Shown here: in pieces, positions 16,020 through 24,377 of the stretch
How positions within the stretch are numbered: the first letter of the stretch is position 1
Layout of the letters: every line of letters begins with the position of its first letter
Assembly (NCBI RefSeq): GCF_010550605.1
Contig: NZ_JAAGNI010000480.1
Span: forward strand, 1-40,445
Direction: 5' to 3'
Length of the DNA stretch: 40,445 bases
Source of the DNA: Streptomyces sp. SID9727
GTDB taxonomy: Bacteria; Actinomycetota; Actinomycetes; Streptomycetales; Streptomycetaceae
Translations under genes and position numbers: made by a program
Notes under the pieces: generated by a model
The model's database searches: none
What the model was told of the DNA's origin: nothing
The model's input: the letters and a program-made list of their open reading frames with translations, nothing else

Positions 16020-17404
16020 GCCGCCTCCTGCAGCGGATGTTCATGGGGGCGGCCGAGCGCCAGGAGCGCGGCGTCGGCGGCACTCGCGCCACTGCGGACC
16101 GCGCCCTCCATCGTGGCGGGCCAGCCGGTGGCGGTCCAGGCGCCTGCCAGGAAGAGTCCGGGGGCGCGGGTGAGCGTCCCGGGGCGCAGCCGGCCGACGC
16201 CGGGCGCGGGCGCGAAGGTCGCGGTGCGCTCGCGGGTGACGAAGAAGTCCCGGATGCCGGCGCCTCGGGCGGCGGGCAGCAGCCGTTCCAGTTCGGGCAG
16301 GTAGCGGGCGCGCAGTTCGGCGACGGGCAGGTCGATCTCGTCGCCGGCCGCGGACTGGGAGACCGCGAGGTACTGCCCGGGTCCGGTGAGGCCGGACGCC
16401 TCGGTGCGGTCGAAGACCCACTGGACCGGGGAGCCGAGCGCGGCGAAGAAGGGCCGCCTCAGCACCTTGCGGTCGTAGACGACGTGCACGTTGAGGATCG
16501 GGGACGTACCGATCTCCAGGAGCTTGTCCGGTGCGTCGAGCGCGCCCTCGGGCAGCAGGGCGTGGGTCTCGCGCTGCGGTACGGCCAGGACGACCGTGTC
16601 CGCCTCGATCCGTTCGGCGCCGGTGTCCACCACCCAGTGCCCGTCCTCGGCGCGGGCGAGGCCCTGGGCCTTGGTGCGCAGTTCGGTACGGACACCTGCG
16701 GAGTCCAGGGCCTTGCGGCTCATCGTGTCGTGGATGTCCCCGAGCGGTACGGCGGCCCAGCCGATGTCGGCCGCGCCCGGGTCGGAGAGCAGCCCGGTCT
16801 TGAAGACCTTCGCGGCGAGTCCGAGCGAGGCGTTGGGGGCGGTGGCGTTGAGGGTGGCGACGCCGACGAGGTCCCACAGCGCCTCGATGGTGCGCGGCGA
16901 CTGGCCGTGCCGGGCGAGCCAGCTGCCGAAGTCCTCGGCGTCGAGGGCGGGGTCGTCCGGGTCGAGCCGGCCGAGGGCGAGCGCGGCACGGGCGACGCCG
17001 GTGCGTTCGGCGAGCGACAGGTGCGGGTATCCGGCGAGACCGGCGGCGAGGTGCAGCGGGACCGGGAGCGCGTTGCGGCGCAGCCGTCCGAGCCGGGGGC
17101 CCGCGGGTCGCCCGACGTCCAGCACCGGCACGTCCAAACGGTTTTGCAGCGGTGCCAGGCGGGCGCCGTCGACCCGGTCGAGGAACCAGCGGTAGGCCGT
17201 GCAGCACCGCAGGTAGACGTGCTGGCCGTTGTCGACGGTCAGCTCGCCCCGGCGGAAGGAGAAGGCGAGCCCGCCGAGCCGGGGCCGCCCTTCGAGCAGG
17301 GTCACGTCAAGCCCGGCATCGGCCAGGCGGAGCGCCGCCGTGACACCGGCGAGTCCGCCGCCGATCACGACCGCGCGGGAAGGGCCCAGCACGTCGTCGT
17401 TCAC
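16016..17404 (-). CDS. hpnE: Hydroxysqualene dehydroxylase HpnE
   Basis: A 462-residue FAD-dependent amine-oxidase-type enzyme, which in the HpnCDE route reduces hydroxysqualene to squalene. The dinucleotide motif AVVIGGGLAGVTAAL lies near residue 10-24 and LLEGRPRLGG follows; near the C-terminus LFLAGAWTATGWPATMEGAVRSG is the family's FAD-binding end. The start is GTG 17404 with AGGGGA at five to six bases; the in-frame ATG at 17434 has a poor site. There is a 149-base gap to hpnD, which has no recognisable hairpin. The four-base overlap with the next gene couples translation. Confidence 0.92.
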   Translation of the reverse strand: MNDDVLGPSRAVVIGGGLAGVTAALRLADAGLDVTLLEGRPRLGGLAFSFRRGELTVDNGQHVYLRCCTAYRWFLDRVDGARLAPLQNRLDVPVLDVGRPAGPRLGRLRRNALPVPLHLAAGLAGYPHLSLAERTGVARAALALGRLDPDDPALDAEDFGSWLARHGQSPRTIEALWDLVGVATLNATAPNASLGLAAKVFKTGLLSDPGAADIGWAAVPLGDIHDTMSRKALDSAGVRTELRTKAQGLARAEDGHWVVDTGAERIEADTVVLAVPQRETHALLPEGALDAPDKLLEIGTSPILNVHVVYDRKVLRRPFFAALGSPVQWVFDRTEASGLTGPGQYLAVSQSAAGDEIDLPVAELRARYLPELERLLPAARGAGIRDFFVTRERTATFAPAPGVGRLRPGTLTRAPGLFLAGAWTATGWPATMEGAVRSGASAADAALLALGRPHEHPLQEAA

Positions 17405-17553
17405 GCGTTCCCCTCTCGCCGGCAGTTCGCCCATCGGCCCTGCTCGGATCGGTCCTGCCCAGACAGGGACGCGGCCGCCCGGCCGGGGGTTGCCCGCCGT
17501 CCGCCGCGTTCTTCCTTGATGCACATGGTGCGCGAGATGTACCTGAGGCGCAT

Positions 17554-18507
17554 TCAGACACGCCCTCGGGCCGTGCGCCGCGAGATGTGCCGGGCGTCGA
17601 GACCGGACAGGCCGCGCACCGCGACGTACGCCTTCTCGTGTCCCGGGAGCGAGACCCGGCCGCGCAGCACCGCCTCGGGGTCGCGCTCGATGCGGTCGAG
17701 GAGCCTGCGGTAGATGCCGGCCATGGCCGCCACGCAGGCGCCGCTGCGCCGGTCGAGCATCGGCAGCAGCCGGTAGCCCTCGGCGAACAGGGCGCGGGCG
17801 CGCCGGACCTCGAAGTGGACGAGGCCCGCGAAGTCGGAGCCGGGCGGCGGGGTGGCCCGCTGGAAGCCCGCGGAGCAGCCGAACTTGGCGAGGTCGTCGG
17901 CGGGCAGGTAGGTGCGGCCGTTGCCCGCGTCCTCGCGGACGTCGCGCAGGATGTTCGTCAGCTGGAGGGCGAGGCCGAGCGTGTCGGCGTACTCGGGGGC
18001 GCGCTCGGCGCCGGGGGCGCCCGGCTCCGTACCGAACACGCCGAGGCTGAGGCGCCCGATGGCGCCCGCGACGCACCGACAGTAGACCTTGAGGTCGTCC
18101 CAGGTCTCGTAGACGGCTCCGTCCACGTCCATCAGGACGCCGTCGATGAGCTCGTCGAGCCCTTCGAGCGGCAGCGGGAACCTGCGGGCGGCGTCGGCGA
18201 GGGCGACGGCGACCGGGTCGGTGTCGTCCTCCTCGACCTTGCCGGTGCGGACCCGGTCGAGCAGGGTGCGGGTGCTCTCCAGGCGGACGCGCTTGGACTC
18301 CGGCTCCAGTTCGCCGTCACCGATGTCGTCCACGCGACGGGAGAATGCGTACAGGGCCGACATGGCCTGCCGCTTCTCGGCCGGCAGCAGCCTGATGCCG
18401 TACGCGAAGTTACGCGCCTGCTGTCCGGTGACCGCCTCGCAGTAACTGTATGCGGCCTGCACCGGTGCCGACATGTACGTCGTCTGTCCCTCCACGGTCC
18501 GGCTCAC
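17554..18507 (-). CDS. hpnD: Presqualene diphosphate synthase HpnD
   Basis: A 317-residue trans-isoprenyl synthase (squalene/phytoene synthase family) that condenses two farnesyl diphosphates to presqualene diphosphate. Aspartate-rich motifs are DDIGD (60-64) and DVRED (189-193), both complete; FAYGIRLLP and YAFSRRVDD match the family start. The start is GTG 18507, which overlaps the hpnC stop (GTGA); an alternative ATG lies eleven codons in, at 18474, and would give a shorter N-terminus. It differs from HpnC in length and in its ARNFAYGIRLLP block. Confidence 0.92.
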   Translation of the reverse strand: MSRTVEGQTTYMSAPVQAAYSYCEAVTGQQARNFAYGIRLLPAEKRQAMSALYAFSRRVDDIGDGELEPESKRVRLESTRTLLDRVRTGKVEEDDTDPVAVALADAARRFPLPLEGLDELIDGVLMDVDGAVYETWDDLKVYCRCVAGAIGRLSLGVFGTEPGAPGAERAPEYADTLGLALQLTNILRDVREDAGNGRTYLPADDLAKFGCSAGFQRATPPPGSDFAGLVHFEVRRARALFAEGYRLLPMLDRRSGACVAAMAGIYRRLLDRIERDPEAVLRGRVSLPGHEKAYVAVRGLSGLDARHISRRTARGRV

Positions 18508-19424
18508 CCCTCTCTACGCGCTTTTCGCAAGACAACTCCCACTTCGCGCAGCAGGCTGGGCTTGGTGGGTCCGGGTGGTCCGGGCAGTACGTCGAATCCG
18601 GCGGCCGCGATCGCGGTGAGGGCGGCGCGTCCTCCTCCCACGAATCCGGCGAGAAGCAGTCTGAGCCTGCCGTGGACGCTACCCACCAGGGGGGTGCCTT
18701 CATTCAGCAGATCCCGGGCGCGTTCCGCTTCGTACGCGATCAGGGAGCGGACCGACGCGTTCGCGGTGGGCGCCGCGAGGTCGCTCTCGCCGACGTGGAA
18801 CCGGGCCATGTCCTCGGCCGGAAGGTAGACGCGGTCGCGGCCGAGGTCCTCGGCGACGTCCTGGAGGTGCTCCACGATCTGCAGTGCGGTGCACACGGCG
18901 TCGGAGCGGCGCAGGCGCTCGGGGCTCGCGGTGCCGGTGAGCTGGAGGACGAGGCGGCCGACGGGGTTGGCGGAGAGCTCGCAGTAAGCGAGGAGTTCCT
19001 CGTACGTGCCGTAGCGGCGGACCTTCTGGTCCTGCCGGTTGGCCTCGATGAGACCGATGAACGGTTCGGGGGTGAGCGCGCGGCGCCGGGCGGTCGGCCG
19101 GAGCGCCCGCATCAACGGGTGGTGCGGGGTCTCGCCGGTGGTCGCGAAGACGCGGCGCAGATCGCTCTCGAGCGCGTCGAGCATCGCGAGCCTGTCGTCG
19201 CTCTGGGCCGGGTCCAGGCCGAGGTGCACCGCGTCGGCGCCGCCTGGGGCGAGGTCACCGTCGCCGATGTCGTCCACGAGCCGGGCGAAGCCGTAGACGG
19301 CCATGAGGTCGTCGCGCCAGGCGCGCGGCAGGAAGAAGGGGGCGACCGGAAAGTTCTCGTGGGCTGCCTTGTCGAGGGTTCCGGATGCGGCGGTGTCGGG
19401 CCGCGTCTGCCGGGTACGGGTCAC
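18504..19424 (-). CDS. hpnC: Hydroxysqualene synthase HpnC
   Basis: A 306-residue trans-isoprenyl synthase that converts presqualene diphosphate to hydroxysqualene. Motifs are DDIGD (51-55) and DVAED (189-193); the N-terminal HENFPVAPFFLP is characteristic of HpnC. It opens the hopanoid operon. The start is GTG 19424, preceded by AGGGCGG; a 20-residue upstream frame ends in a GTGA overlap with it. Its stop overlaps hpnD. The two paralogues HpnC and HpnD act in sequence with HpnE, a route that replaces a single squalene synthase. Confidence 0.92.
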   Translation of the reverse strand: MTRTRQTRPDTAASGTLDKAAHENFPVAPFFLPRAWRDDLMAVYGFARLVDDIGDGDLAPGGADAVHLGLDPAQSDDRLAMLDALESDLRRVFATTGETPHHPLMRALRPTARRRALTPEPFIGLIEANRQDQKVRRYGTYEELLAYCELSANPVGRLVLQLTGTASPERLRRSDAVCTALQIVEHLQDVAEDLGRDRVYLPAEDMARFHVGESDLAAPTANASVRSLIAYEAERARDLLNEGTPLVGSVHGRLRLLLAGFVGGGRAALTAIAAAGFDVLPGPPGPTKPSLLREVGVVLRKARREG

Positions 19425-19483
19425 TGCGGACCGCCCTGCGCGGGGACGGCGTGAGCACCTCGGAGCGGGAGATCTTCCGTCAT
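19421..19483 (-). CDS. Possible 20-residue leader peptide before hpnC
   Basis: ATG 19483 opens a frame, MTEDLPLRGAHAVPAQGGPQ, whose TGA overlaps the hpnC GTG in GTGA. A GGGAG stands 11 bases before the ATG, which is a loose fit. The peptide resembles no known attenuator and has no run of one amino acid. The overlap could couple hpnC translation to it. It may equally be chance or an upstream start region. Confidence 0.3.
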   Translation of the reverse strand: MTEDLPLRGAHAVPAQGGPQ

Positions 19484-19806
19484 AGCCGTCACAACTCCCG
19501 TTCTACACTGCTGACCCAAAATACCCCATTCCGGACACGCCGCCCGCCCTTCCGAGTGTCGGGGACGGCTCCCGACCGTCCCCCGGGCGGTATCGCCCCA
19601 CTTGCGGCGAATCAGCACCGGTACAGCTTACGTTGTACAACGCTCATCCAAACGCCGGGGTCCGGGCCGTGCGGGACCGGACCCGAGGCCCGCGTCAACT
19701 TTCCCCCCGCCGGAGCGCGTTCACGTCATCCGGCGGTAGGAGATCGCGACGGCCGCCGTACGACGAGGCGCGGATCTCCGGACTCCGCTCCGCGGTCCGG
19801 ACATGG
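19484..19806. other. Gene-free region upstream of the hopanoid operon
   Basis: The hopanoid promoter should lie here, read on the minus strand. I see a TAGAAC-like -10 (minus strand, near 19503) but no good -35. GTACA (19621-19625) and TGTAC (19634-19638) form an inverted pair, and the right half overlaps the palindrome TTGTACAA (19633-19640), a possible operator. No credible reading frame is seen. Confidence 0.45.
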
Positions 19807-19842
19807 CGCGGCCTCCGCCGGAGAGGTCCGGCGGAGGCCGCG
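19807..19842 (-). terminator. 16-bp stem terminator after the TagH-like ABC gene
   Basis: Bases 19807-19822 and 19827-19842 are exact reverse complements around GAGG. It lies 21 bases past the TAG of the ABC ATPase gene and closes the envelope-like gene run, separating it from the hopanoid operon that is read in the same direction. Confidence 0.8.
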
Positions 19843-19863
19843 AGCCGTGCGACGCTGGGCGCC

Positions 19864-20649
19864 CTACTTGCCGGTCTCCCGTTCGTAGGCCCGCAGGACC
19901 TCCTCGGTCGGCCCGTCCATCAGGAGCTCGCCCTTCTCCAGCCACAGCACCCGGTTGCAGGTGTCCCGGATCGACTTGTTGCTGTGGCTGACCAGGAAGA
20001 CCGTCCCGGCCTCCTTGCGCAGCTCCCGGATCCGCGCCTCGGAGCGGATCTGGAACTTGCGGTCACCGGTCGCCAGCGCCTCGTCGATCATGAGGACGTC
20101 GTGGTTCTTGGCGGCCGCGATGGAGAAGCGGAGGCGGGCGGCCATACCGGAGGAGTAGGTGCGCATCGGCAGGGTGATGAAGTCGCCCTTGTCGTTGATG
20201 CCCGAGAACTCCACGATGTCGTCGTAGCGCTCGCGGATCTCCTCGCGGCTCATGCCCATCGCGAGACCGCCGAGCACCACGTTGCGCTCGCCGGTCAGGT
20301 CGCTCATCAGCGCGGCGTTGACGCCGAGCAGCGAGGGCTGGCCGTCCGTGTAGACGCTGCCGCTCTCCGTCGGCAGGAGTCCCGCGATGGCGCGGAGCAG
20401 CGTCGACTTGCCGGAGCCGTTCGTCCCGATGAGTCCGATCGCCTCGCCCCGGTAGGCGGTGAAGGTCACCCCGCGCACGGCGTGCACCTTGCGCACCCCG
20501 CGCTCCGCGCCCTTCTCGCGGCGCATGATCCGGCTCAGTGCGGCGGTGGCGCTGCCCTTGCCACCGCCGCCGCCGTTGACGCGGTACACGATGTGCACGT
20601 CGTCGGCGATCACGGTGGGGACGCGCCCCGCGGTGTTGTCGTCAGCCAC
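19864..20649 (-). CDS. ABC exporter ATP-binding protein, TagH-like
   Basis: A 261-residue ATPase of the polysaccharide / teichoic-acid export family. Walker A is GTNGSGKS (75-82), the signature is YSSGMAARL, and Walker B with its catalytic acid is VLMIDEALATGD, as in TagH, Wzt and RfbE. The H-loop is LVSHSNKSI. The protein lacks the extra C-terminal carbohydrate-binding domain of Wzt-like ATPases, so it fits export without cap recognition. It pairs with the permease gene just upstream, overlapping it by eight bases from GTG 20649. Together they should move a lipid-linked polymer across the membrane. An N-terminal Gly-run (GGGGGKGS near 26-33) is unusual and probably a flexible loop. Confidence 0.9.
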   Translation of the reverse strand: MADDNTAGRVPTVIADDVHIVYRVNGGGGGKGSATAALSRIMRREKGAERGVRKVHAVRGVTFTAYRGEAIGLIGTNGSGKSTLLRAIAGLLPTESGSVYTDGQPSLLGVNAALMSDLTGERNVVLGGLAMGMSREEIRERYDDIVEFSGINDKGDFITLPMRTYSSGMAARLRFSIAAAKNHDVLMIDEALATGDRKFQIRSEARIRELRKEAGTVFLVSHSNKSIRDTCNRVLWLEKGELLMDGPTEEVLRAYERETGK

Positions 20650-21571
20650 GGCCGTACCGTTCCTCTGCCTTCCAGAAGTACACGAAGCCCACGATGCCCA
20701 CCACGATCGACCAGGCGAGGGCGACCACCCAGACGTGGTCCGGCAGGTTCTCGGAGCCGTATCCGTCGATCAGGGCGAACCTGACCAGGTCCATGTAGAT
20801 GGCCGCCGGGTTGTACTGGAGCACATCGGTGATCCAGGCCGGCTTGTCCGCGAGCATCACCGGGATGGAGAACATGACCCCGGACGCGTACATCCAGGTG
20901 CGCATGACGAACGGCATCAGCTGTGCCAGGTCGGGGGTCTTGGCCCCCATCCTGGCCATGGCGAGGGCCAGTCCGGTGTTGAAGAAGAACTGCATCACCA
21001 GGGCGGGGATCACCAGCAGCCAGGAGAGCCGGGGGTAGCTGCCGAATCCGACCGTGACCGCGATCAGCACGATCATCGAGTACAGCAGCTGCTGGAGCTG
21101 CTGGAGCGAGAAGGAGATGGGCAGCGAGGCGCGCGGGAAGTGCAGGGCCCTCACCAGGCCGAGGTTCCCGGAGATCGCGCGTACGCCGGCCATCACGGAG
21201 CTCTGCGTGAAGGTGAAGACGAACACCCCGGTCACCAGGAACGGGATGAAGACCTCCTGCGGTATCCCCTTCTTCGTGCCGAGGATCAGCCCGAAGATGA
21301 GGAAGTAGACCGCCGCGTTCAGGAGGGGGGTCGCCACCTGCCACAGCTGGCCCAGCTTCGCCTGGCTGTACTGGGCGGTCAGCTTGGCCCGGGAGAACGC
21401 CAGGATGAAATGGCGTCGCCCCTGGAGCTGGCGCACGTACTCGAGGAGTCCGGGCCGGGCACCGCTGACCGCAAGGCCGTACTTCGCGGCCAGCTCGGCC
21501 GCGCTCAGACCGTCGTCGGCCGATGGCGGGCTGCTCACCGCAACCGCGCCACCATGGGTTGTGTCACTCAC
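20642..21571 (-). CDS. ABC-2 type permease, TagG-like
   Basis: A 309-residue membrane protein with six predicted helices: LNAAVYFLIFGLILG, FIPFLVTGVFVFTF, LLYSMIVLIAVTVGFG, WLLVIPALVMQFFFNTGL, WMYASGVMFSIPVML, and VVALAWSIVVGIVGFVYFW. The N-terminal 60 residues are cytoplasmic; REHFILAF-like RRHFILAFSRAKLTAQY is the coupling region typical of TagG/Wzm permeases. It exports the product of the neighbouring biosynthetic genes together with the TagH-like ATPase. The start is GTG 21571 without a strong ribosome binding site. It follows a terminator-like hairpin 87 bases upstream, so it may be transcribed separately from the glycosyltransferase. Confidence 0.88.
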   Translation of the reverse strand: MSDTTHGGAVAVSSPPSADDGLSAAELAAKYGLAVSGARPGLLEYVRQLQGRRHFILAFSRAKLTAQYSQAKLGQLWQVATPLLNAAVYFLIFGLILGTKKGIPQEVFIPFLVTGVFVFTFTQSSVMAGVRAISGNLGLVRALHFPRASLPISFSLQQLQQLLYSMIVLIAVTVGFGSYPRLSWLLVIPALVMQFFFNTGLALAMARMGAKTPDLAQLMPFVMRTWMYASGVMFSIPVMLADKPAWITDVLQYNPAAIYMDLVRFALIDGYGSENLPDHVWVVALAWSIVVGIVGFVYFWKAEERYGRG

Positions 21572-21640
21572 CAGAAGAAACTCTCGTATTCGAAATGCGC
21601 AGCCAGTCGCGGGCGCGGCTCAGGGCGGACAGGTCCCGAC

Positions 21641-21674
21641 AAGAAAAATACGCCTCATGCTCCCAGAGGGGAGC
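21641..21674 (-). terminator. Intrinsic terminator after the glycosyltransferase gene
   Basis: GCTCCC (21659-21664) and GGGAGC (21669-21674) pair around AGAG three bases past the stop. On the minus strand a TTTTT run follows about nine bases further (complement of 21645-21649, AAAAA). This is one of the few hairpins here with a U tract, though the tract is a little far from the stem. It lies between glycosyltransferase and permease genes. Confidence 0.55.
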
Positions 21675-21677
21675 CTC

Positions 21678-22562
21678 TCAGATGACCGGAGGGCGGCCCA
21701 GCCTGGTCAGTCGCCACACCGTACGCCACTTCATCGGGCGGCGCGGTCCGCAGGGAGTCCGCCAGCCCTCCCGGAAGCCGCCGAACCACGCCTTGAGCGC
21801 CTCGCCGGACGGCCGGCGCAGCAGGGTCAGCAGCATCCACACCCCGAGGTACACCGGCACGAGGGGCGCGGGGAGGTTGCGCCGGGCCAGCCAGACCCGG
21901 TTGCGGGCCACCATGCGGTGGTAGACGGCATGGCGGGACGGGGCCGTGGTGGGGTGGTGCAGCACCATGTCCGCGCGGTAGTCGATCAGCCAGCCGGCGT
22001 CCAGCGCCCGCCAGGCGAGGTCCGTCTCCTCGTGCGCGTAGAAGAAGTCGCCCGGCAGCGGGCCGACCTCGGCCAGCACCCGGGTGCGCACCGCGTTGGC
22101 GCCGCCCAGGAACGTGGTCACGCGGGACGAGCGCATCGGGTCGGCGGCGCGCAGCCTCGGCACGTGCCGGCGCTGGGTGACCCCGGTCTCCGGGTCCGCG
22201 ATGCGGAAGCTGATGATGCCGAGCCGGGGGTCGTCCGCGAACGCCTGCCGGCACAGTTCCGCGGTGTCGGTGAGGGGCAGCAGCCCGTCGTCGTCCAGGA
22301 AGAGCAGGGCGTCCACGTCGGCGCCGGAGGGCCCGAACGCCTCGATGCCGACGTTCCGTCCGCCGGGGATGCCGAGGTTCTCGGGCAGCTCGACGGTGCG
22401 GACCCCCGGGGGGACGTCGGGTACGGGCGAGCCGTTGCCGACGACGACCACCTCGATCCGGTCGCCCTCCTGGGCGGCGACCGAGTCGAGCAGGGCGCGC
22501 AGCTCGGCCGGGCGGTTGCCCATGGTGATGATGACCGCGCCGAGTTTCATGGGTGTGCTCAC
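21678..22562 (-). CDS. Family 2 glycosyltransferase
   Basis: A 294-residue GT-A type transferase. KLGAVIITMGNRPAELRALLDSV opens the Rossmann-like nucleotide-binding half; ALLFLDDDGLLP holds the DxD-like metal motif (LDDD); FFYAHEETDLAWRALDAGW is the usual acceptor/catalytic ED-rich block. It contains a C-terminal amphipathic and hydrophobic segment (VPVYLGVWMLLTLL) that may bind it to the membrane. The start is GTG 22562 with AGG at six bases and a GTGA overlap with the CDP-alcohol transferase; ATG 22550 is a weaker choice. It probably adds a sugar to the product of the neighbouring enzymes; donor and acceptor cannot be told from sequence. Confidence 0.88.
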   Translation of the reverse strand: MSTPMKLGAVIITMGNRPAELRALLDSVAAQEGDRIEVVVVGNGSPVPDVPPGVRTVELPENLGIPGGRNVGIEAFGPSGADVDALLFLDDDGLLPLTDTAELCRQAFADDPRLGIISFRIADPETGVTQRRHVPRLRAADPMRSSRVTTFLGGANAVRTRVLAEVGPLPGDFFYAHEETDLAWRALDAGWLIDYRADMVLHHPTTAPSRHAVYHRMVARNRVWLARRNLPAPLVPVYLGVWMLLTLLRRPSGEALKAWFGGFREGWRTPCGPRRPMKWRTVWRLTRLGRPPVI

Positions 22563-23338
22563 TTCAGCCTGCTCGATGCCAGGACCGACACGAGGTGCAG
22601 CAGGGTCTGGAGCAGGGCGATGCCCGCCAGGACCGCGACCGCGAGGCGGCTGAAGAAGAAGTCGTCCCGCACCTCGTCCAGGACGGCCGCGACCAGGATG
22701 ACCAGGGACGCCTCGACGCAGAGGATGAGCCGGTGGAACTTGAGCGCGCCGGCGGCCCGGCGGGCGAACGCCATGCCGGAGGAGCGCGGCTCGGAGGCGG
22801 ACTCCTTGACCGGCGGCAGTCCGCCCTGGTGGCGGGCGACGCCGACCAGGTCCGTCTCGGCCTTGATCAGGATCGCGCCGAGCGCGGCGAGCGTGCCGAG
22901 GAAGGCCCACAGCCAGTCGATGCGGCCGGTGCCCCACAGGTCGGCGGCGCGCAGGCCGAAGCCGACGAGCACGGCCGCGTCGCACAGGTAGGCGCCGACC
23001 CGGTCGAGGTAGACGCCGCCGAGCGAGAACTGCTTCTTCCAGCGCGCGACCTCGCCGTCCACGCAGTCGAGCAGCAGGTACAGCTGGACCATCACGACGC
23101 CGAGCACCGCGCCCCAGATGCCCGGGACGAGCAGGGCGGGCGCGGCCAGCACACCGGCCAGCGTCATCAGGTAGGTCAGCTGGTTGGGCGTGACCTTGGT
23201 GTTCACCAGGTACCGGTCGATGCGCAGGGAGACCTCGCGCATGTATATCCGGCCCGCCCAGTGTTCACCGCTGCGCCGGTCCTTGACGCCCGGCGGGTGA
23301 ACGACCGGGCGGAGTTCAGCTACTGATGGTCTTGGCAT
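22559..23338 (-). CDS. CDP-alcohol phosphotransferase with an altered active-site motif
   Basis: A 259-residue membrane protein of the CDP-alcohol phosphatidyltransferase superfamily. The motif runs D91, D94-G95, A98-R99, G108, D112, and then A116 where the family has its fourth aspartate, the proposed catalytic base. The remaining metal-binding residues are intact. Helices are visible at about 56-72, 76-90, 112-130, 136-152 and in the last 60 residues (LVILVAAVL, LAVAVLAGIALLQTLLHL). A role in joining a CDP-activated polyol to an alcohol is likely, but the missing Asp leaves activity open: another residue may act as base, or the protein may assist the intact paralogue at 25099-26922. The ATG at 23338 overlaps the dehydrogenase gene by 23 bases. 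Confidence 0.85.
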   Translation of the reverse strand: MPRPSVAELRPVVHPPGVKDRRSGEHWAGRIYMREVSLRIDRYLVNTKVTPNQLTYLMTLAGVLAAPALLVPGIWGAVLGVVMVQLYLLLDCVDGEVARWKKQFSLGGVYLDRVGAYLCDAAVLVGFGLRAADLWGTGRIDWLWAFLGTLAALGAILIKAETDLVGVARHQGGLPPVKESASEPRSSGMAFARRAAGALKFHRLILCVEASLVILVAAVLDEVRDDFFFSRLAVAVLAGIALLQTLLHLVSVLASSRLK

Positions 23339-24377
23339 AGTCGGCGTACGCGTCCCTGATCTGGTCGGTGGAGAGGCTGAGGTGTTCCAGGACCGTGAAG
23401 CGTCCCGGGCGGGTCTGGGGGGCGTACTCGACGGCCTGGACGAATTCGTCGGCGGTGAAGCCGATCTCCTCGGGCGTGACCGGCAGGCCGTGCCTGCGCA
23501 GTACGTCGGCGAAGAGGCCCGACTCGTCCACGGCGCCGCGCAGGTGCATGGCGAAGGCGGCGCCGAGGCCGACCTGCTCGCCGTGGCTGGCGGCCCGCTT
23601 CGGGAAGAGCAGGTCGAACGCGTGGCTGATCTCGTGGCAGGCGCCGGACGAGGGCCGGGTGTCGCCGCTGATCGAGATGGCGATGCCGGAGAGCACCAGC
23701 GACTCGGCGAGGACGGTGAGGAACTCGTCGTCGGCGACGGTGCCGGGGTGGCGCAGGACGGCCTCGCCGGCGGTACGGGCCATGGCGGCGGCGAGTCCGT
23801 CGATCTGTTCACCGTTGACCTGGTGCGAGAGTTCCCAGTCGGCGATGGCGGAGATGTTGGAGATCGCGTCGCCGATGCCGGACCGCACGAAGCGGTCGGG
23901 GGCGGTACGGATCACCGACAGGTCGATCACCATGGCGATGGGCATGGGCACGCCGTAGGAGCCCCGGCCGTTGTCGTTGTCCAGGGTGGCGACCGGCGAG
24001 CAGAGGCCGTCGTGGGCGAGGTTCGTGGCGACCGAGACCAGCGGCAGGCCGACCCGGGCCGCGGCGTACTTCGCCACGTCGATGATCTTGCCGCCGCCGA
24101 GGCCGACCACGGCGTCGTAGCGCTTGCCCTTGATGTCGTCGGCCAGCTGCACCGCGGCGTCGATGTTGCCGCCGGAGACGCAGTACCAGTCGGCGCCCGG
24201 CAGGGCCGGGGCCAGCTTCTCGCGCAGGGCCAGCCCGGAGCCGCCGCTGATCGCGATGGCGAGCTTGCCGGAGGCGGAGATCCGCTGGTCGGCGAGGAGC
24301 CCGGCCAGATCGTGCATGGCACCCCGGCTGATGTCGACGAAGACCGGGGACGGGATGAGTCGGGTCAGTACCGGCAC
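23316..24377 (-). CDS. Glycerol-1-phosphate-dehydrogenase-like (Fe-ADH family, AraM/EgsA type)
   Basis: A 353-residue NAD(P)-dependent dehydrogenase. The nucleotide-binding GGGKIID lies at 94-100. TNLAHDGLCSP (118-128) corresponds to the SHDGxxSP block of archaeal EgsA and Bacillus AraM; the metal ligands are D170 in GIGDAISN, H248 or H252 in CHEISHAFD, and H265 in ASHGEQ; SGDTRPSSGACH matches the family's SRPASG block. The family reduces dihydroxyacetone phosphate to sn-glycerol-1-phosphate; some relatives act on other polyol or sugar phosphates, so the product is inferred. Between a nucleotidyltransferase and a CDP-alcohol transferase gene it fits as the maker of the polyol phosphate. The start is GTG 24377, overlapping the upstream gene by 13 bases. 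Confidence 0.82.
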   Translation of the reverse strand: MPVLTRLIPSPVFVDISRGAMHDLAGLLADQRISASGKLAIAISGGSGLALREKLAPALPGADWYCVSGGNIDAAVQLADDIKGKRYDAVVGLGGGKIIDVAKYAAARVGLPLVSVATNLAHDGLCSPVATLDNDNGRGSYGVPMPIAMVIDLSVIRTAPDRFVRSGIGDAISNISAIADWELSHQVNGEQIDGLAAAMARTAGEAVLRHPGTVADDEFLTVLAESLVLSGIAISISGDTRPSSGACHEISHAFDLLFPKRAASHGEQVGLGAAFAMHLRGAVDESGLFADVLRRHGLPVTPEEIGFTADEFVQAVEYAPQTRPGRFTVLEHLSLSTDQIRDAYADYAKTISS

